Positions 52,288 to 61,867 of a stretch of 64,000 nucleotides of DNA are shown here, piece by piece; position 1 is the stretch's first letter; each line of letters opens with the position of its first letter. This DNA comes from VRUE01 sp963703895 (GTDB lineage: Bacteria; Actinomycetota; Thermoleophilia; Solirubrobacterales; 70-9). The DNA is taken from NCBI GenBank assembly GCA_963703895.1, contig CAVPFX010000002.1:1-64000 (forward strand), written 5' to 3'. Under the pieces are notes generated by a model. It did no database searches. It was not told the DNA's origin and saw only the letters and a program-made list of their open reading frames with translations. The position numbers were made by a program, and so were the translations under genes.

Positions 52288-53886
52288 ATGGGAACGGTTC
52301 GCGAGGCAAGCTTCGATCTCTTCCGGGAGCTGGGGATGACGACGATGTTCGGCAACCCCGGCTCGACCGAGCTGCCGATGCTGGCCGATTTCCCCTCCGA
52401 CTTTCGCTACGTGCTCGGCCTGCAGGAGGCGGTGGTGGTCGGCATGGCCGACGGTTACGCCCAGGCCTCGGGCAAGACGACGATGGCCAACCTGCACACC
52501 GCGCCCGGCGTCGGCAACGCGATGGGGGCGATCTTCAACGCCCAGGCCAATCACTCGCCGCTGCTGATCACCGCCGGCCAGCAGGCGCGGGCGCAGATCA
52601 CCCTGCAGGCCAACCTGACCAACCGCGACGCGATCCGCATGCCCCACCCCTTGGTCAAGTGGGCCTTCGAGCCCGCCCGGGCCGAGGACGTGCCGCTCGC
52701 CCTCGCCCACGGCGCCCACCTTGCCGGCCTGCCGCCCAAGGGCCCGACCTTCGTCTCGCTGCCGATGGACGACTGGTACGCCGAGGTCGACCCCGCCGAC
52801 GCGCGCGAGGCGATCACCCGCAAGGTCAGCGGTCGCGCCGGCGCCGACCCCGCCGCGGTGCGCGTCCTCGCCGACCGCCTCGACGCCGCCACCAACCCGG
52901 TGATGGTCGCCGGCCCCGACATCGACGCCTCCGGCGCCTGGGACGACGCGATCGCCCTGGCCGAGCGCCAGCACCTGCCGGTCTGGGCGACGCCCGCTCC
53001 CGGCGGCGGCCGCATCGGCTTCCCCGAGAACCACGCCAACTACCGCGGCGTGCTGCCCCCGGCGATCGGCCCGGTCGGGCAGACGCTCGAGGGCCACGAC
53101 CTGATCCTCGTCGTCGGCAGCTCGGTCTTCCCCTACTACCCCTACATCCCCGGGCCGCTGCTGCCCGAGGGGGCGAAGCTGGTCGCGATCACCAGCGATC
53201 CCGACGAGGCCGCGCGCGCGCCAATGGGCGACGCGCTCGTCGCTGACGTGAAGCTGACCCTGGCGGCGCTGCTCGCCGAGGTGCCCGAGTCGAGTCGCCC
53301 CAACCCCGAGCCCAACCAGGGCCCGCAGGAAATCCCGCCCACCGATCCGCTCAACCCCTCGACCGTGCACACCGCGCTCGGCGAGGTCTTCCCCGAGGAC
53401 GGCATCGTCGTGCTCGAGTCGCCGACCAGCACCCTCGCTCTGCGCAACCAGCTGCGGCTCTCGCGGCCCGGCAGCTACTACTTCGCTGCCGGCGGCGGCC
53501 TCGGCTTCGGCCTCGCCGCCTCGGTCGGCGTGCAGCTCGCCCAGCCCGACCGCCCGGTCGTCTGCGTGATCGGCGAGGGCTCGGTCCAGTACGCGGTCAG
53601 CGCCTTCTGGAGCGCCGTCGCCTACAAGACCCCGGTCACTTTCCTCGTCGTGCGCAACGAGGAGTACGGGATCCTCAAGTGGTTTGCCGAAGTCGAGGAC
53701 GTGCAGGGCGCGCCCGGCCTCGACCTGCCCAAGCTCGACGTCGCCGCGATCGCTGAGGGCTACGGAATCCGGGCGCACCGGGTCAAGGACCGCGACGAAG
53801 TGCGCGACGCCCTCGCCAAGTCGCTCGCCTCCTCGCAGCCGGAACTGGTCGAAGTCCCGGTGACGCCGGGCATGGCGCTCTTCTAG
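52288..53886 (+). CDS. mdlC: Benzoylformate decarboxylase (thiamine diphosphate enzyme)
   Basis: Non-oxidative decarboxylase of benzoylformate to benzaldehyde. The 532-residue ThDP enzyme has the activating Glu in GLQEAVVVGMADGYA, HTAPGVGNAMG in the N-terminal domain, and the cofactor motif CVIGEGSVQYAVSAFW with the closing NEEYGILKWF. The EAVVVGMADGYA form and short length match benzoylformate decarboxylases better than acetolactate synthase. It is followed after nine bases by the FAD-linked oxidase that could supply the 2-oxoacid. Confidence 0.85.
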   Translation: MGTVREASFDLFRELGMTTMFGNPGSTELPMLADFPSDFRYVLGLQEAVVVGMADGYAQASGKTTMANLHTAPGVGNAMGAIFNAQANHSPLLITAGQQARAQITLQANLTNRDAIRMPHPLVKWAFEPARAEDVPLALAHGAHLAGLPPKGPTFVSLPMDDWYAEVDPADAREAITRKVSGRAGADPAAVRVLADRLDAATNPVMVAGPDIDASGAWDDAIALAERQHLPVWATPAPGGGRIGFPENHANYRGVLPPAIGPVGQTLEGHDLILVVGSSVFPYYPYIPGPLLPEGAKLVAITSDPDEAARAPMGDALVADVKLTLAALLAEVPESSRPNPEPNQGPQEIPPTDPLNPSTVHTALGEVFPEDGIVVLESPTSTLALRNQLRLSRPGSYYFAAGGGLGFGLAASVGVQLAQPDRPVVCVIGEGSVQYAVSAFWSAVAYKTPVTFLVVRNEEYGILKWFAEVEDVQGAPGLDLPKLDVAAIAEGYGIRAHRVKDRDEVRDALAKSLASSQPELVEVPVTPGMALF

Positions 53887-53895
53887 GCCGAGGCG

Positions 53896-56772
53896 ATGGC
53901 GCTGCTGGAGAGGAAGCTGGCGCCGCCCCCCTCGGAGCTGGCGCCCGATCGCGCCCCCGACAGCCTCGCCGGCGGGGTCGCGCAGCCGCTGCGCGGCGAG
54001 CTCGAGCAACTGCTTGGTGCCGACCGCGTGCTCGCCCGCGCCAGCGACATCGTCCGCTACGCCTCCGACGCCAGCCCTTACCGGCTGCTGCCGCGGGCGG
54101 TGGTGATGGCCCACGACGCCGACGATGTCGCCAAGGTGCTCGCCTTCGGCAAGCGCAGCGGCATCCCAGTCACCTTCCGCGCCGGCGGCACCAGCCTCAA
54201 CGGCCAGGGCCAGAGCGACGGCATCCTCGTCGACGTGCGCCGCCACTTCGGCGGCATCGCGGTCGAGGGCGGTGGCGAGCGCGCCCGGGTCAAGCCCGGC
54301 ACCGTGCTCGGCCACGCCAACCGCGTGCTCGCTCCGCACGGCCGCAAGCTCGGCCCCGACCCCGCCAGCACCGACATCGCCTGTGTCGGCGGCGTGATCG
54401 CCAACAACTCGGGCGGCATGCGCTGCGGCGTGGCCAAGGACTCCTACTCGACCGTGAGCTCGATGACGCTGGTGCTCGCCTCCGGCACGACGATCGACAC
54501 CGCCGCCCCGGACGCTGGCGAGCGCTTCGCCGCCGAGGAGCCCGAGCTGGCCCGGGACCTGGAAGCGATCCGCGACGAGATCCGCGCCGATGCCGAGTTG
54601 AGCGAGCGCATCCGCCGCAAGTTCGCGATCAAGAACACGACCGGCTACCGGCTCTGCGCCTTCCTCGACGCCGACGAGCCCTTGGAGGTCTTCCGCCGCC
54701 TCGTGGTCGGCTCCGAGGGCACGCTCGCCTTTGTCGCCGAGGCAGTTTTCGAGACGGTGCCACAGCCCTCGCACACGACTACCGCCTGGGTCCACTTCCC
54801 CGGCATCGACGAGGCGATCGCGCCGGTCCGCGACCTGGTCGACAGCGGTGCCACCGCGGTCGAGCTGATGGTCGCGCCGGCCCTGATCACGGCCGCCTGG
54901 AACATGGTCGGCGCCCCGGAGGAGTGGAAAGAGTTGCCACCCGAGTCAGCGGTGCTGCTGGTCGAGTACGGCGGCCCCGACGAGGCGGCGCTCGCCGCCC
55001 AGGTGGCAAAGGCCGAGCAGATCCTCGCCGGCCACGAGACGATCCGGCCGGTCGACTTCACCCGTGAGGCCGAGGGGATCGAGCTGGCCTGGCGGGTGCG
55101 CGAGGGGCTGCACGGGCTGATCGGCCGCCTGCGCCTGCCCGGCACGGCGCTGATCGTCGAGGACGTCTGCGTGCCGCCGGAGCGGATCGCCGAGGGCGCC
55201 CGCGACCTGCAGGCGCTGCTCGGCGAGCACGGCTTCCTGCCTGGCGTCGCCGGCCACGCCTCGGCGGGCAACCTGCACTTCATGCTCACCCCGGACTTCG
55301 CCAAGCAGGAGGACCTCGAGCGCTACGAGGCCTTCATGGCGAAGCTGGTCGAGTTGATCGTCGGCAAGTACGACGGCTCGCTCAAGGCCGAGCACGGCAC
55401 CGGCATCAACATGGCCCCTTATGTGGAGCGCGAGTGGGGGGAGCGGGCGACCGAGTTGATGTGGCGGGTGAAGCAGCTCGCCGATCCCGACGGCGTGCTC
55501 AACCCCGGCGTCGTTCTCAACCGCGACCCCGACGTCCACCTGCGCAACCTCAAAACCACGCCGGCGATCGAGGAGTCGGCAACGACCTGCGTCGAGTGCG
55601 GCTTCTGCGAGCCGGTCTGCCCCAGCCGCAACCTGACCACGACGCCGCGCCAGCGCATCGTCCTGCGCCGCGAGATGGCCCGTCAGCCGGCGGGCTCGCC
55701 GCTGCAGAAAGCGCTGCTCGAGGAGTACGCGTACGACTCGCTGGAGACCTGCGCCGCTGACGGCTCCTGCCAGCTGGCCTGCCCGGTCGGCATCGATACC
55801 GGGGCGATGGTCAAGGAAATGCGCAAGCAGCGGCATGGTGAGCGGGCCGAAGCGGCGGCGCTGGCGACCGCGAAACGGTGGAAGACGGTCGAGAAGGCGT
55901 CCCGCGCAGCCCTCCGCCTCGGTGGACCTCTGGTGAGGCGGACCAGGCGGGGGCGGGGACTGCCCGGGGCCGCCCGGTGGAGAGGAGAGGGTGACCCTCT
56001 CCCGACAAAAGCGGGGAGTGTCGGGAGAGGGTCACCCTCTCCTCTCCAGAGCGCAGTCGCCGCCGTCTACGTCCCGAGTTGCACCAACCGGATCTTCGAT
56101 GGGAACCCGGTCGAGGCGCTGGTGGCGGTTTCCGCTCGGGCCGGGATGCCGGTCTGGATCCCGGACGACGTAGCTGGCTCGTGCTGCGGGCTGCCTTGGA
56201 GCTCGAAGGGGTTTGGTGAGGCTCACCGGCATCAGGCGAACGAGATGGTTGAGCGGCTGTGGGGGTGGAGCGGCGAGGGGGCGTTGCCGATCGTGGTCGA
56301 CGCGGCCTCCTGCACACAGGGGATCGCCGACCCCGGCGAGGGGGTGTTGAGCGAGGAGAACGCGGGGCGGCTGGCCAAGCTGACGATCCTCGACTCGGTT
56401 GCCTGGGCGCACGACCGCCTGCTGCCCAAGCTCCATATAGAGAGCAAGGTCGGCGCTGCCACGGTCCACCCGACCTGCGCCAGCCGCCACATGGGCTTGG
56501 CGCCGCGCCTGCGCTCGCTCGCTGGCGCCCTCGCTGACGACGTCTACGTCGCTCCCTCGGCGACCTGCTGCGGCTTTGCCGGCGATCGCGGCATCTCCCA
56601 CCCCGAGCTGACCGCCGCGGCGACCCGGCCCCAGGCCGAAGAGCTGGCCGGCCGCGACTTCGACGCCCACCTCTCCAACAACCGCACCTGCGAGATCGGC
56701 CTCAGCCGTGCCACCGGCGCCGACTACGAGTCGGTGATCCTGCTGCTCGAGCGGCTAACGCGAAGCGGCTGA
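53896..56772 (+). CDS. FAD-linked 2-hydroxyacid dehydrogenase fused to Fe-S/CCG domains
   Basis: A 958-residue GlcD-GlcF-like fusion. An FAD-binding domain (about 55-290; RAGGTSLNGQGQ, GVIANNSGGMRCG) and a GlcD-type substrate domain (to about 540; GHASAGNLHF, EHGTGIN) are followed by two 4Fe-4S clusters (CVECGFCEPVCPSRN near 565, CAADGSCQLACPVGI near 620) and CCG motifs (GSCCGLPW, ATCCGFAG). Related enzymes oxidise D-lactate or other D-2-hydroxyacids. Beside mdlC, D-mandelate is a plausible substrate. Residues about 695-717 are encoded by a palindromic element inserted in frame. The stop overlaps the convergent SDR gene by 18 bases. Confidence 0.88.
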   Translation: MALLERKLAPPPSELAPDRAPDSLAGGVAQPLRGELEQLLGADRVLARASDIVRYASDASPYRLLPRAVVMAHDADDVAKVLAFGKRSGIPVTFRAGGTSLNGQGQSDGILVDVRRHFGGIAVEGGGERARVKPGTVLGHANRVLAPHGRKLGPDPASTDIACVGGVIANNSGGMRCGVAKDSYSTVSSMTLVLASGTTIDTAAPDAGERFAAEEPELARDLEAIRDEIRADAELSERIRRKFAIKNTTGYRLCAFLDADEPLEVFRRLVVGSEGTLAFVAEAVFETVPQPSHTTTAWVHFPGIDEAIAPVRDLVDSGATAVELMVAPALITAAWNMVGAPEEWKELPPESAVLLVEYGGPDEAALAAQVAKAEQILAGHETIRPVDFTREAEGIELAWRVREGLHGLIGRLRLPGTALIVEDVCVPPERIAEGARDLQALLGEHGFLPGVAGHASAGNLHFMLTPDFAKQEDLERYEAFMAKLVELIVGKYDGSLKAEHGTGINMAPYVEREWGERATELMWRVKQLADPDGVLNPGVVLNRDPDVHLRNLKTTPAIEESATTCVECGFCEPVCPSRNLTTTPRQRIVLRREMARQPAGSPLQKALLEEYAYDSLETCAADGSCQLACPVGIDTGAMVKEMRKQRHGERAEAAALATAKRWKTVEKASRAALRLGGPLVRRTRRGRGLPGAARWRGEGDPLPTKAGSVGRGSPSPLQSAVAAVYVPSCTNRIFDGNPVEALVAVSARAGMPVWIPDDVAGSCCGLPWSSKGFGEAHRHQANEMVERLWGWSGEGALPIVVDAASCTQGIADPGEGVLSEENAGRLAKLTILDSVAWAHDRLLPKLHIESKVGAATVHPTCASRHMGLAPRLRSLAGALADDVYVAPSATCCGFAGDRGISHPELTAAATRPQAEELAGRDFDAHLSNNRTCEIGLSRATGADYESVILLLERLTRSG
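55979..56047. repeat. Palindromic element, family T, inside a coding sequence
   Basis: Perfect 28-bp arms (55979-56006 and 56020-56047) with loop AAAAGCGGGGAGT; total 69 bases, exactly 23 codons. It lies in the linker between the second Fe-S cluster and the CCG domain. The loop matches the one inside birA. Confidence 0.92.
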
Positions 56773-57627
56773 GACCGCGGCTGCACCCTGCTCGTCCGCT
56801 TCGGCCTCGACTTCGCGGATCGTCGCTAGGACCCGTCGGTCGCTGTCCATGCGACCGTCGAGCAGCGGGTTGATCAGGCCGCGGAAGGCGGAGACGTAGC
56901 GCCACCACTTGGGCGCGAAGATCCGTGGCGCCCGTTCCTCGATCCCGCGCACGACGGCGGCGCCGGCCTGGTCGGGTGTGATCCGTTTCCTCAGGAACTC
57001 GGGCAGGTTCTGCTGCATGCGGTCGCCGTTGGCCGCGACCGCATCCTGGACCAGCTTGGTGTCGACAAAACCGAAGTAGGCGACGCTGGCGCTGGCCCCG
57101 AGCGGCGTCAGCTCGGCCCGCAGCGAGCGGCCCAGCGACTCGACCCCGGACTTGGCGACGGCGTAGGGGCTGTTGAGCATCCCATTGACGAAGGCGTAGA
57201 CGGAGGAGGTGACGACGACGTGGCCCTGGCGCTCGACGATCTGCGGCAGCGCCGCCCGCACGGTGCGCCAGACGCCGAGCATGTCGACCTCGAAGACCCG
57301 CTCCCACTCCTCGACGCCGATCCCGCGCACCGTCGCCATCTGCTTCTGGGCGATGCCGGCGTTGGCGACGACGACGTCGAGCCCGCCAAATTGCTCGACC
57401 GTCTCGGCGACCGACTGCATCACGGCGGAATGGTCGGTGACGTCGGTGGCCAGCCCGATCGCCCGCGGGCCGATTCGCTCGGCTGCCTCGTGCGCCTCGG
57501 CGGCGTCGATGTCGAGGACCGTGACCGAGGCGCCGCGCAGGTGCAGCTGGCGAGCCGTCTCGTAGCCGATGCCTCGAGCGGCACCGGTGACCAGCGCGAC
57601 CTTTCCGTTCAAGTCGTAAGTGGGCAT
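56755..57627 (-). CDS. Short-chain dehydrogenase/reductase
   Basis: A 290-residue classical SDR. NAD(P) motif TGAARGIGYETA, DVTD, NAGIAQ and the catalytic YAVAKSG with a Ser in TSSVYAF. The C-terminal extension of about 40 residues ends EADEQGAAAVSAASR. It is a close tandem paralogue of the next gene upstream (57640-58515), the two sharing most residues including RGLINPLL. Substrate unknown; the neighbourhood suggests aldehyde or hydroxyl chemistry. Confidence 0.88.
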   Translation of the reverse strand: MPTYDLNGKVALVTGAARGIGYETARQLHLRGASVTVLDIDAAEAHEAAERIGPRAIGLATDVTDHSAVMQSVAETVEQFGGLDVVVANAGIAQKQMATVRGIGVEEWERVFEVDMLGVWRTVRAALPQIVERQGHVVVTSSVYAFVNGMLNSPYAVAKSGVESLGRSLRAELTPLGASASVAYFGFVDTKLVQDAVAANGDRMQQNLPEFLRKRITPDQAGAAVVRGIEERAPRIFAPKWWRYVSAFRGLINPLLDGRMDSDRRVLATIREVEAEADEQGAAAVSAASR

Positions 57628-57639
57628 GCGGGCGGCAGC

Positions 57640-58515
57640 CTAACGCGGCGCGGCCGGCGCGGAAGCCTCGGCGCTCTCCGCTTCGACTGCCTCCGCCTTG
57701 CGGACGGCGGCGGCCATGCGCGAGTCGCGCTCGACCCGGCGCTCGAGCAGCGGGTTGATCAGGCCGCGGAAGGCGGAGACGTAGCGCAGCCACTTCGGCG
57801 CGAAGATCCGCGGCGCCCGCTCCTCGATGCCGGCGACGATCGCCGCGCCCGCCGCCGCCGGGGTGGTCCGTTTGAGCAGGAAGTCCGGCGAGAACTCCTG
57901 CAGCAGCTTGGTTCCCGGCTTCTCGAAGGTGTCCTGGACCATCTTGGTGTCGATCCAGCTGAAGTAGACGACGCTGGCGCTGGCCCCGAACGGCGCCAGC
58001 TCGGCGCGCAGCGAGCGGCCGAAGGCCTCGACCGCTGCCTTCGAGGTCGCGTAGGGGCTCATCAGCATGCCGTTGACGAAGGCCGCCGCCGAGGCGACGA
58101 TGACGACCTGGCCGTCGCGCTCGCTGATCTGCGGCAGCGCCGCCCGCACCGTGTGCCAGACGCCCATCAGGTTGACGTCGATCACCCGCTCCCACTCCTC
58201 GACCGGCATCGCCCGCGTCGTCGTGATCGTGGGCGGCGCGATGCCGGCGTTGGCCATCGCGATGTCGAGCCCGCCGAAGCGCTCGACCGTCTCCGCTACC
58301 GCGGTGAGCATCGCGCCCGCGTCGGTAACGTCGGCGCCGATCCCCAGCGTGCGCTCGCCGATCCGCTCGGCCGCCTCGCGCGCCTCGGTCTCGTCGAGGT
58401 CGACGACGGCGATCGAGGCACCCCGGGCGTGCAGCTGACGTGCTGTTTCGAAGCCGATCCCGCGGGCGGCGCCGGTGACCAGCGCCACCTTGCCGTTGAG
58501 GTCGTAAGCGGCCAC
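57640..58515 (-). CDS. Short-chain dehydrogenase/reductase (tandem paralogue)
   Basis: A 291-residue SDR with TGAARGIGFETA, NAGIAPPTI and YATSKAAVEAF as the catalytic Tyr-Lys motif. Near-duplicate of the gene 12 bases downstream, strongest in the N-terminal 200 residues and in the block RGLINPLLERR. Tandem duplication with some divergence in the substrate loop suggests two related substrates. Confidence 0.88.
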   Translation of the reverse strand: MAAYDLNGKVALVTGAARGIGFETARQLHARGASIAVVDLDETEAREAAERIGERTLGIGADVTDAGAMLTAVAETVERFGGLDIAMANAGIAPPTITTTRAMPVEEWERVIDVNLMGVWHTVRAALPQISERDGQVVIVASAAAFVNGMLMSPYATSKAAVEAFGRSLRAELAPFGASASVVYFSWIDTKMVQDTFEKPGTKLLQEFSPDFLLKRTTPAAAGAAIVAGIEERAPRIFAPKWLRYVSAFRGLINPLLERRVERDSRMAAAVRKAEAVEAESAEASAPAAPR

Positions 58516-58609
58516 GCGGCAAGACTAATGCGTACCGATGCCACTCGTTAGGCACGGCCCTTCAGGAACATGGCGTCAGGAACGGGCCCGCTCCTAGAAT
58601 CACCCGTCC

Positions 58610-61600
58610 ATGTCCGGCTTCCGCCCCGTCGACACCAAGCAGTCCTTTCCCGAGCTCGAGCAGCGGGTGCTGGAGCGCTGGCGCGAGCGCGAGGTCTTCA
58701 AGCGCTCGCTCGAGCAGCGCGAGGGCGCCGAGCTCTGGAACTTCTACGAGGGCCCGCCAACCGCCAACGGCCGGCCCGGTTCCCACCACGTCCTCGCCCG
58801 CGTCTTCAAGGACGTCTACCCACGCTACCGCTCGATGTGTGGCTACCGGGTGCCGCGCAAGGCCGGCTGGGACTGCCACGGGCTGCCGGTCGAGATCGAG
58901 GTCGAAAAGCAGCTCGGCATCTCCTCCAAGCAGGAGATTGAGGAGCTCGGCATTGACAAGTTCAACGCCCGCTGCCGCGAGTCGGTCTTCGAGTACGTCG
59001 AGGAGTGGAACCGGCTGACCGAGCGGATCGGCTTCTGGATCGACCTCGACGACCCCTACGTCACCCTCGACGACGACTACATCGAGTCGGTCTGGTGGTC
59101 GCTGAAGCAGCTCTGGGACAAGGACCGTCTGTATGAGGGACACAAGGTCGTCCCTTACTGCCCGCGCTGCGGCACCGCGCTCTCCTCGCACGAGGTCGCG
59201 CTCGGCTACCAGGACGTCGAGGACCCCTCCATATATGTGCGCTTCCCGCTGCTTGGCGAGGACGGGGGCGAGGCGGGCGAGTCGATGCTGGTCTGGACCA
59301 CGACTCCCTGGACCTTGCCCGGCAACGTAGCCGTTGCGGTGGCGCCCGACGTGACCTACGTGAAGGCGCGGATTGGGGGCGAGACGCTGATCCTCGCCGA
59401 GCCGCTGCTCGAGCGCGTGCTGGGCGAGGAAGTCGAGGTGCTCGAGCGCCTGCCCGGATCGGCACTGGTCGGCCGCCAGTACAAGGGCCCGGTCTTCGAG
59501 CTGGAGGAGGAGCCCGCGAATGCCTTCCGTGTGGTCGCCGGCGACTTCGTCACCACCGAGGACGGCACCGGCCTGGTCCACATCGCCCCGGCCTTCGGCG
59601 AAGACGACTACGCGGTTGCCGCCGCCAACGGCATCTTCGACCCGACCAACGCCGGCACGCTCTTCAACCCGGTCAACCTCGAAGGCCGCTTCGACCGCCG
59701 CGTCAGTGGCTTCGAGGGCCAGTTCGTCAAGGACCCCGAGGTGACCAAGGCGCTGATCGCCGACCTCGACGCCCGCGGCCTGCTCTTCCGCGAGCAGGTC
59801 TACGAGCACGCCTACCCGCACTGCTGGCGCTGCGGCACGCCGCTGCTCTACTACGCCAAGTCAAGCTGGTACGTCGCCACCTCGCAGGTGCGCGAGGAGC
59901 TGCTCGCCAACAACGAGACGATCGGCTGGCATCCCGAGCACATCAAGAACGGCCGCTTCGGCAAGTGGCTCGAGAACAACGTCGACTGGGCGCTCTCGCG
60001 CGACCGCTACTGGGGCACGCCGCTGCCGATCTGGCATTGCACGAAAGGCGACTGCACCGAGCTCTACTGCGCCGGCTCGGTCGCCGAGCTGCGCGAGCGG
60101 GCCAGGGGAGAGGTGCCCGAGGACCTGCACCGGCCCTACATCGACGAGGTCGTGCTCGACTGCGAGAGCTGCGGCGGCGAGATGCACCGGGTCAAGTCGG
60201 TGATCGACACCTGGTACGACAGCGGCGCGATGCCCTTCGCGCAGTTGCACTATCCGTTCGAGAACGAGGAGTTGTTCAAGGAGCGCTTCCCCGCCGACTT
60301 CATCTGCGAGGCGATCGACCAGACCCGGGGCTGGTTCTACACCCTGCTCGCCGAGTCGACCCTGCTCTTCGATCAGAGCAGCTACCGCAACTGCGTCTGC
60401 CTCGGCCTGATCCTCGACCCCGAGGGCCAGAAGATGTCGAAGAGCAAGGGCAACGTGGTCGAGCCCTGGGACGTGATCTCCGCCCACGGCGCCGATGCCT
60501 TTCGCTGGTACTACCTGACCGCCCAGCAGCCCTGGTCGGGCTACCGCTTCTCGGTCGACACAGTCGGCGAATCCGTGCGCCAGTTCCTCCTAACCCTCTG
60601 GAACACCTATTCCTTCTGGATCCTCTACGCCAACGCCGAGGACCTAAGCCCCGCCGACTTCGACGACGAGGCGCTGACTTCGTCTTTTCTTCCGGATAGC
60701 GGAACGAAACACAAAGTCAGCGTGGGGGAGGACCTGGATCGCTGGGCGCTCTCGAAGCTGCAGTCGACGATCGCGACCGTGCGCCGGAACATGGACGAGT
60801 TCGATTGCACCGCCGCCGGCCGGGCGATCGCCGAGTACGTCGAGGAGCTCTCCAACTGGTACGTGCGGCTCTCGCGCCGCCGCTTCTGGGATGGCGACCG
60901 CGCTGCCTTCGCGACCCTGCGCCACTGCCTGCTCGAGGTCGCGGCGCTGCTCGCCCCCTTCACGCCCTTCCTCGCCGACGAGATCCACCTCAACCTCGCC
61001 GGCGGCGAGTCCGAAGCGCTCGGCGAGAGCCCCGACTCGGTCCATCTGCGCGACTTTCCCGAGGCCGACTCAGCGCTCGCCGACCCAGATCTGGAGGCGG
61101 CGATGGAGGCGGTGCGGCTCACGGTCGAGCTCGGCCGCGCCGCCCGTGCCCAGGCCAAGGCCAAGGTGCGCCAACCCCTGCGCCGCGCCGTAATCGTCGC
61201 CAACGACGCCGAGCGCGCCGCGATCGAGGCCCGCGCCGACCTGGTCACCAGCGAGCTCAACGTCAAGGAGCTCGACTTCGTCTCCGAAGAGGCGGACCTG
61301 GTCAGCTACGCGGTCAAACCCAACTACCGCTCGCTCGGCCCGCGCTTCGGCAAGCGCATGCCCCAGGTCGCCGCCGCGGTGGCGGCACTCGACCCCGTCC
61401 ACGTCGCCAAGGTGATGGCCGAGGGCGGCGAGGTCGGAATTAGCATCGACGGCGACGAGCACACGATCGCGGCCGACGAGGTCACCCTCGCCCTGCAGCC
61501 GCTGGATGGCTACGAGGTCGAGGCGGAGGCCGGCCACGCCGTCGCCCTGCAGCTCGAGCTCGACGACGAGCTGCGCCGCGAGGGCCTCGCCCGCGAGATC

Positions 61601-61822
61601 GTCCACGCCGTCCAGAACGCCCGCAAAGCGGCCGGCCTCGACATCTCCGACCGCATCGATCTGGCACTCGACGGCGACGAGGAACTAATCGCGGCGGCCC
61701 GCGAGCACGAGTCCTACATCGCCGCCGAGGTTCTAGCCATCTCGGTGTCCTACGACGCCACCAACACCGCCCCCGTCAGGGTCGATGGCCGCGACCTCCA
61801 CATAGGCGTCACAAAAACTTGA
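58610..61822 (+). CDS. ileS: Isoleucyl-tRNA synthetase, type 2 with GSHH signature
   Basis: Charges tRNA-Ile. The 1070-residue protein has GPPTANGRPGSHHVLARVFK at residue ~50, where the normal HIGH is replaced by GSHH, a swapped form known from a subset of type 2 IleRS. The second signature KMSKSKGNVVEPW is intact near 607. The editing domain (TTPWTLPGNVAVA) and WD.HGLPVE are present. Type 2 enzymes resist mupirocin. Start ATG 58610. Confidence 0.95.
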   Translation: MSGFRPVDTKQSFPELEQRVLERWREREVFKRSLEQREGAELWNFYEGPPTANGRPGSHHVLARVFKDVYPRYRSMCGYRVPRKAGWDCHGLPVEIEVEKQLGISSKQEIEELGIDKFNARCRESVFEYVEEWNRLTERIGFWIDLDDPYVTLDDDYIESVWWSLKQLWDKDRLYEGHKVVPYCPRCGTALSSHEVALGYQDVEDPSIYVRFPLLGEDGGEAGESMLVWTTTPWTLPGNVAVAVAPDVTYVKARIGGETLILAEPLLERVLGEEVEVLERLPGSALVGRQYKGPVFELEEEPANAFRVVAGDFVTTEDGTGLVHIAPAFGEDDYAVAAANGIFDPTNAGTLFNPVNLEGRFDRRVSGFEGQFVKDPEVTKALIADLDARGLLFREQVYEHAYPHCWRCGTPLLYYAKSSWYVATSQVREELLANNETIGWHPEHIKNGRFGKWLENNVDWALSRDRYWGTPLPIWHCTKGDCTELYCAGSVAELRERARGEVPEDLHRPYIDEVVLDCESCGGEMHRVKSVIDTWYDSGAMPFAQLHYPFENEELFKERFPADFICEAIDQTRGWFYTLLAESTLLFDQSSYRNCVCLGLILDPEGQKMSKSKGNVVEPWDVISAHGADAFRWYYLTAQQPWSGYRFSVDTVGESVRQFLLTLWNTYSFWILYANAEDLSPADFDDEALTSSFLPDSGTKHKVSVGEDLDRWALSKLQSTIATVRRNMDEFDCTAAGRAIAEYVEELSNWYVRLSRRRFWDGDRAAFATLRHCLLEVAALLAPFTPFLADEIHLNLAGGESEALGESPDSVHLRDFPEADSALADPDLEAAMEAVRLTVELGRAARAQAKAKVRQPLRRAVIVANDAERAAIEARADLVTSELNVKELDFVSEEADLVSYAVKPNYRSLGPRFGKRMPQVAAAVAALDPVHVAKVMAEGGEVGISIDGDEHTIAADEVTLALQPLDGYEVEAEAGHAVALQLELDDELRREGLAREIVHAVQNARKAAGLDISDRIDLALDGDEELIAAAREHESYIAAEVLAISVSYDATNTAPVRVDGRDLHIGVTKT

Positions 61823-61867
61823 CCCTCTGCGCGCCACGCGCGCGCCCGAAATGTTTACGGTGCAATC

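Noticed and set aside
52198..54795. Very long leftward frame antisense to mdlC and the FAD oxidase
   Set aside because: It is a GC-driven shadow of two well-conserved genes; only the 51475-52197 part has protein motifs.
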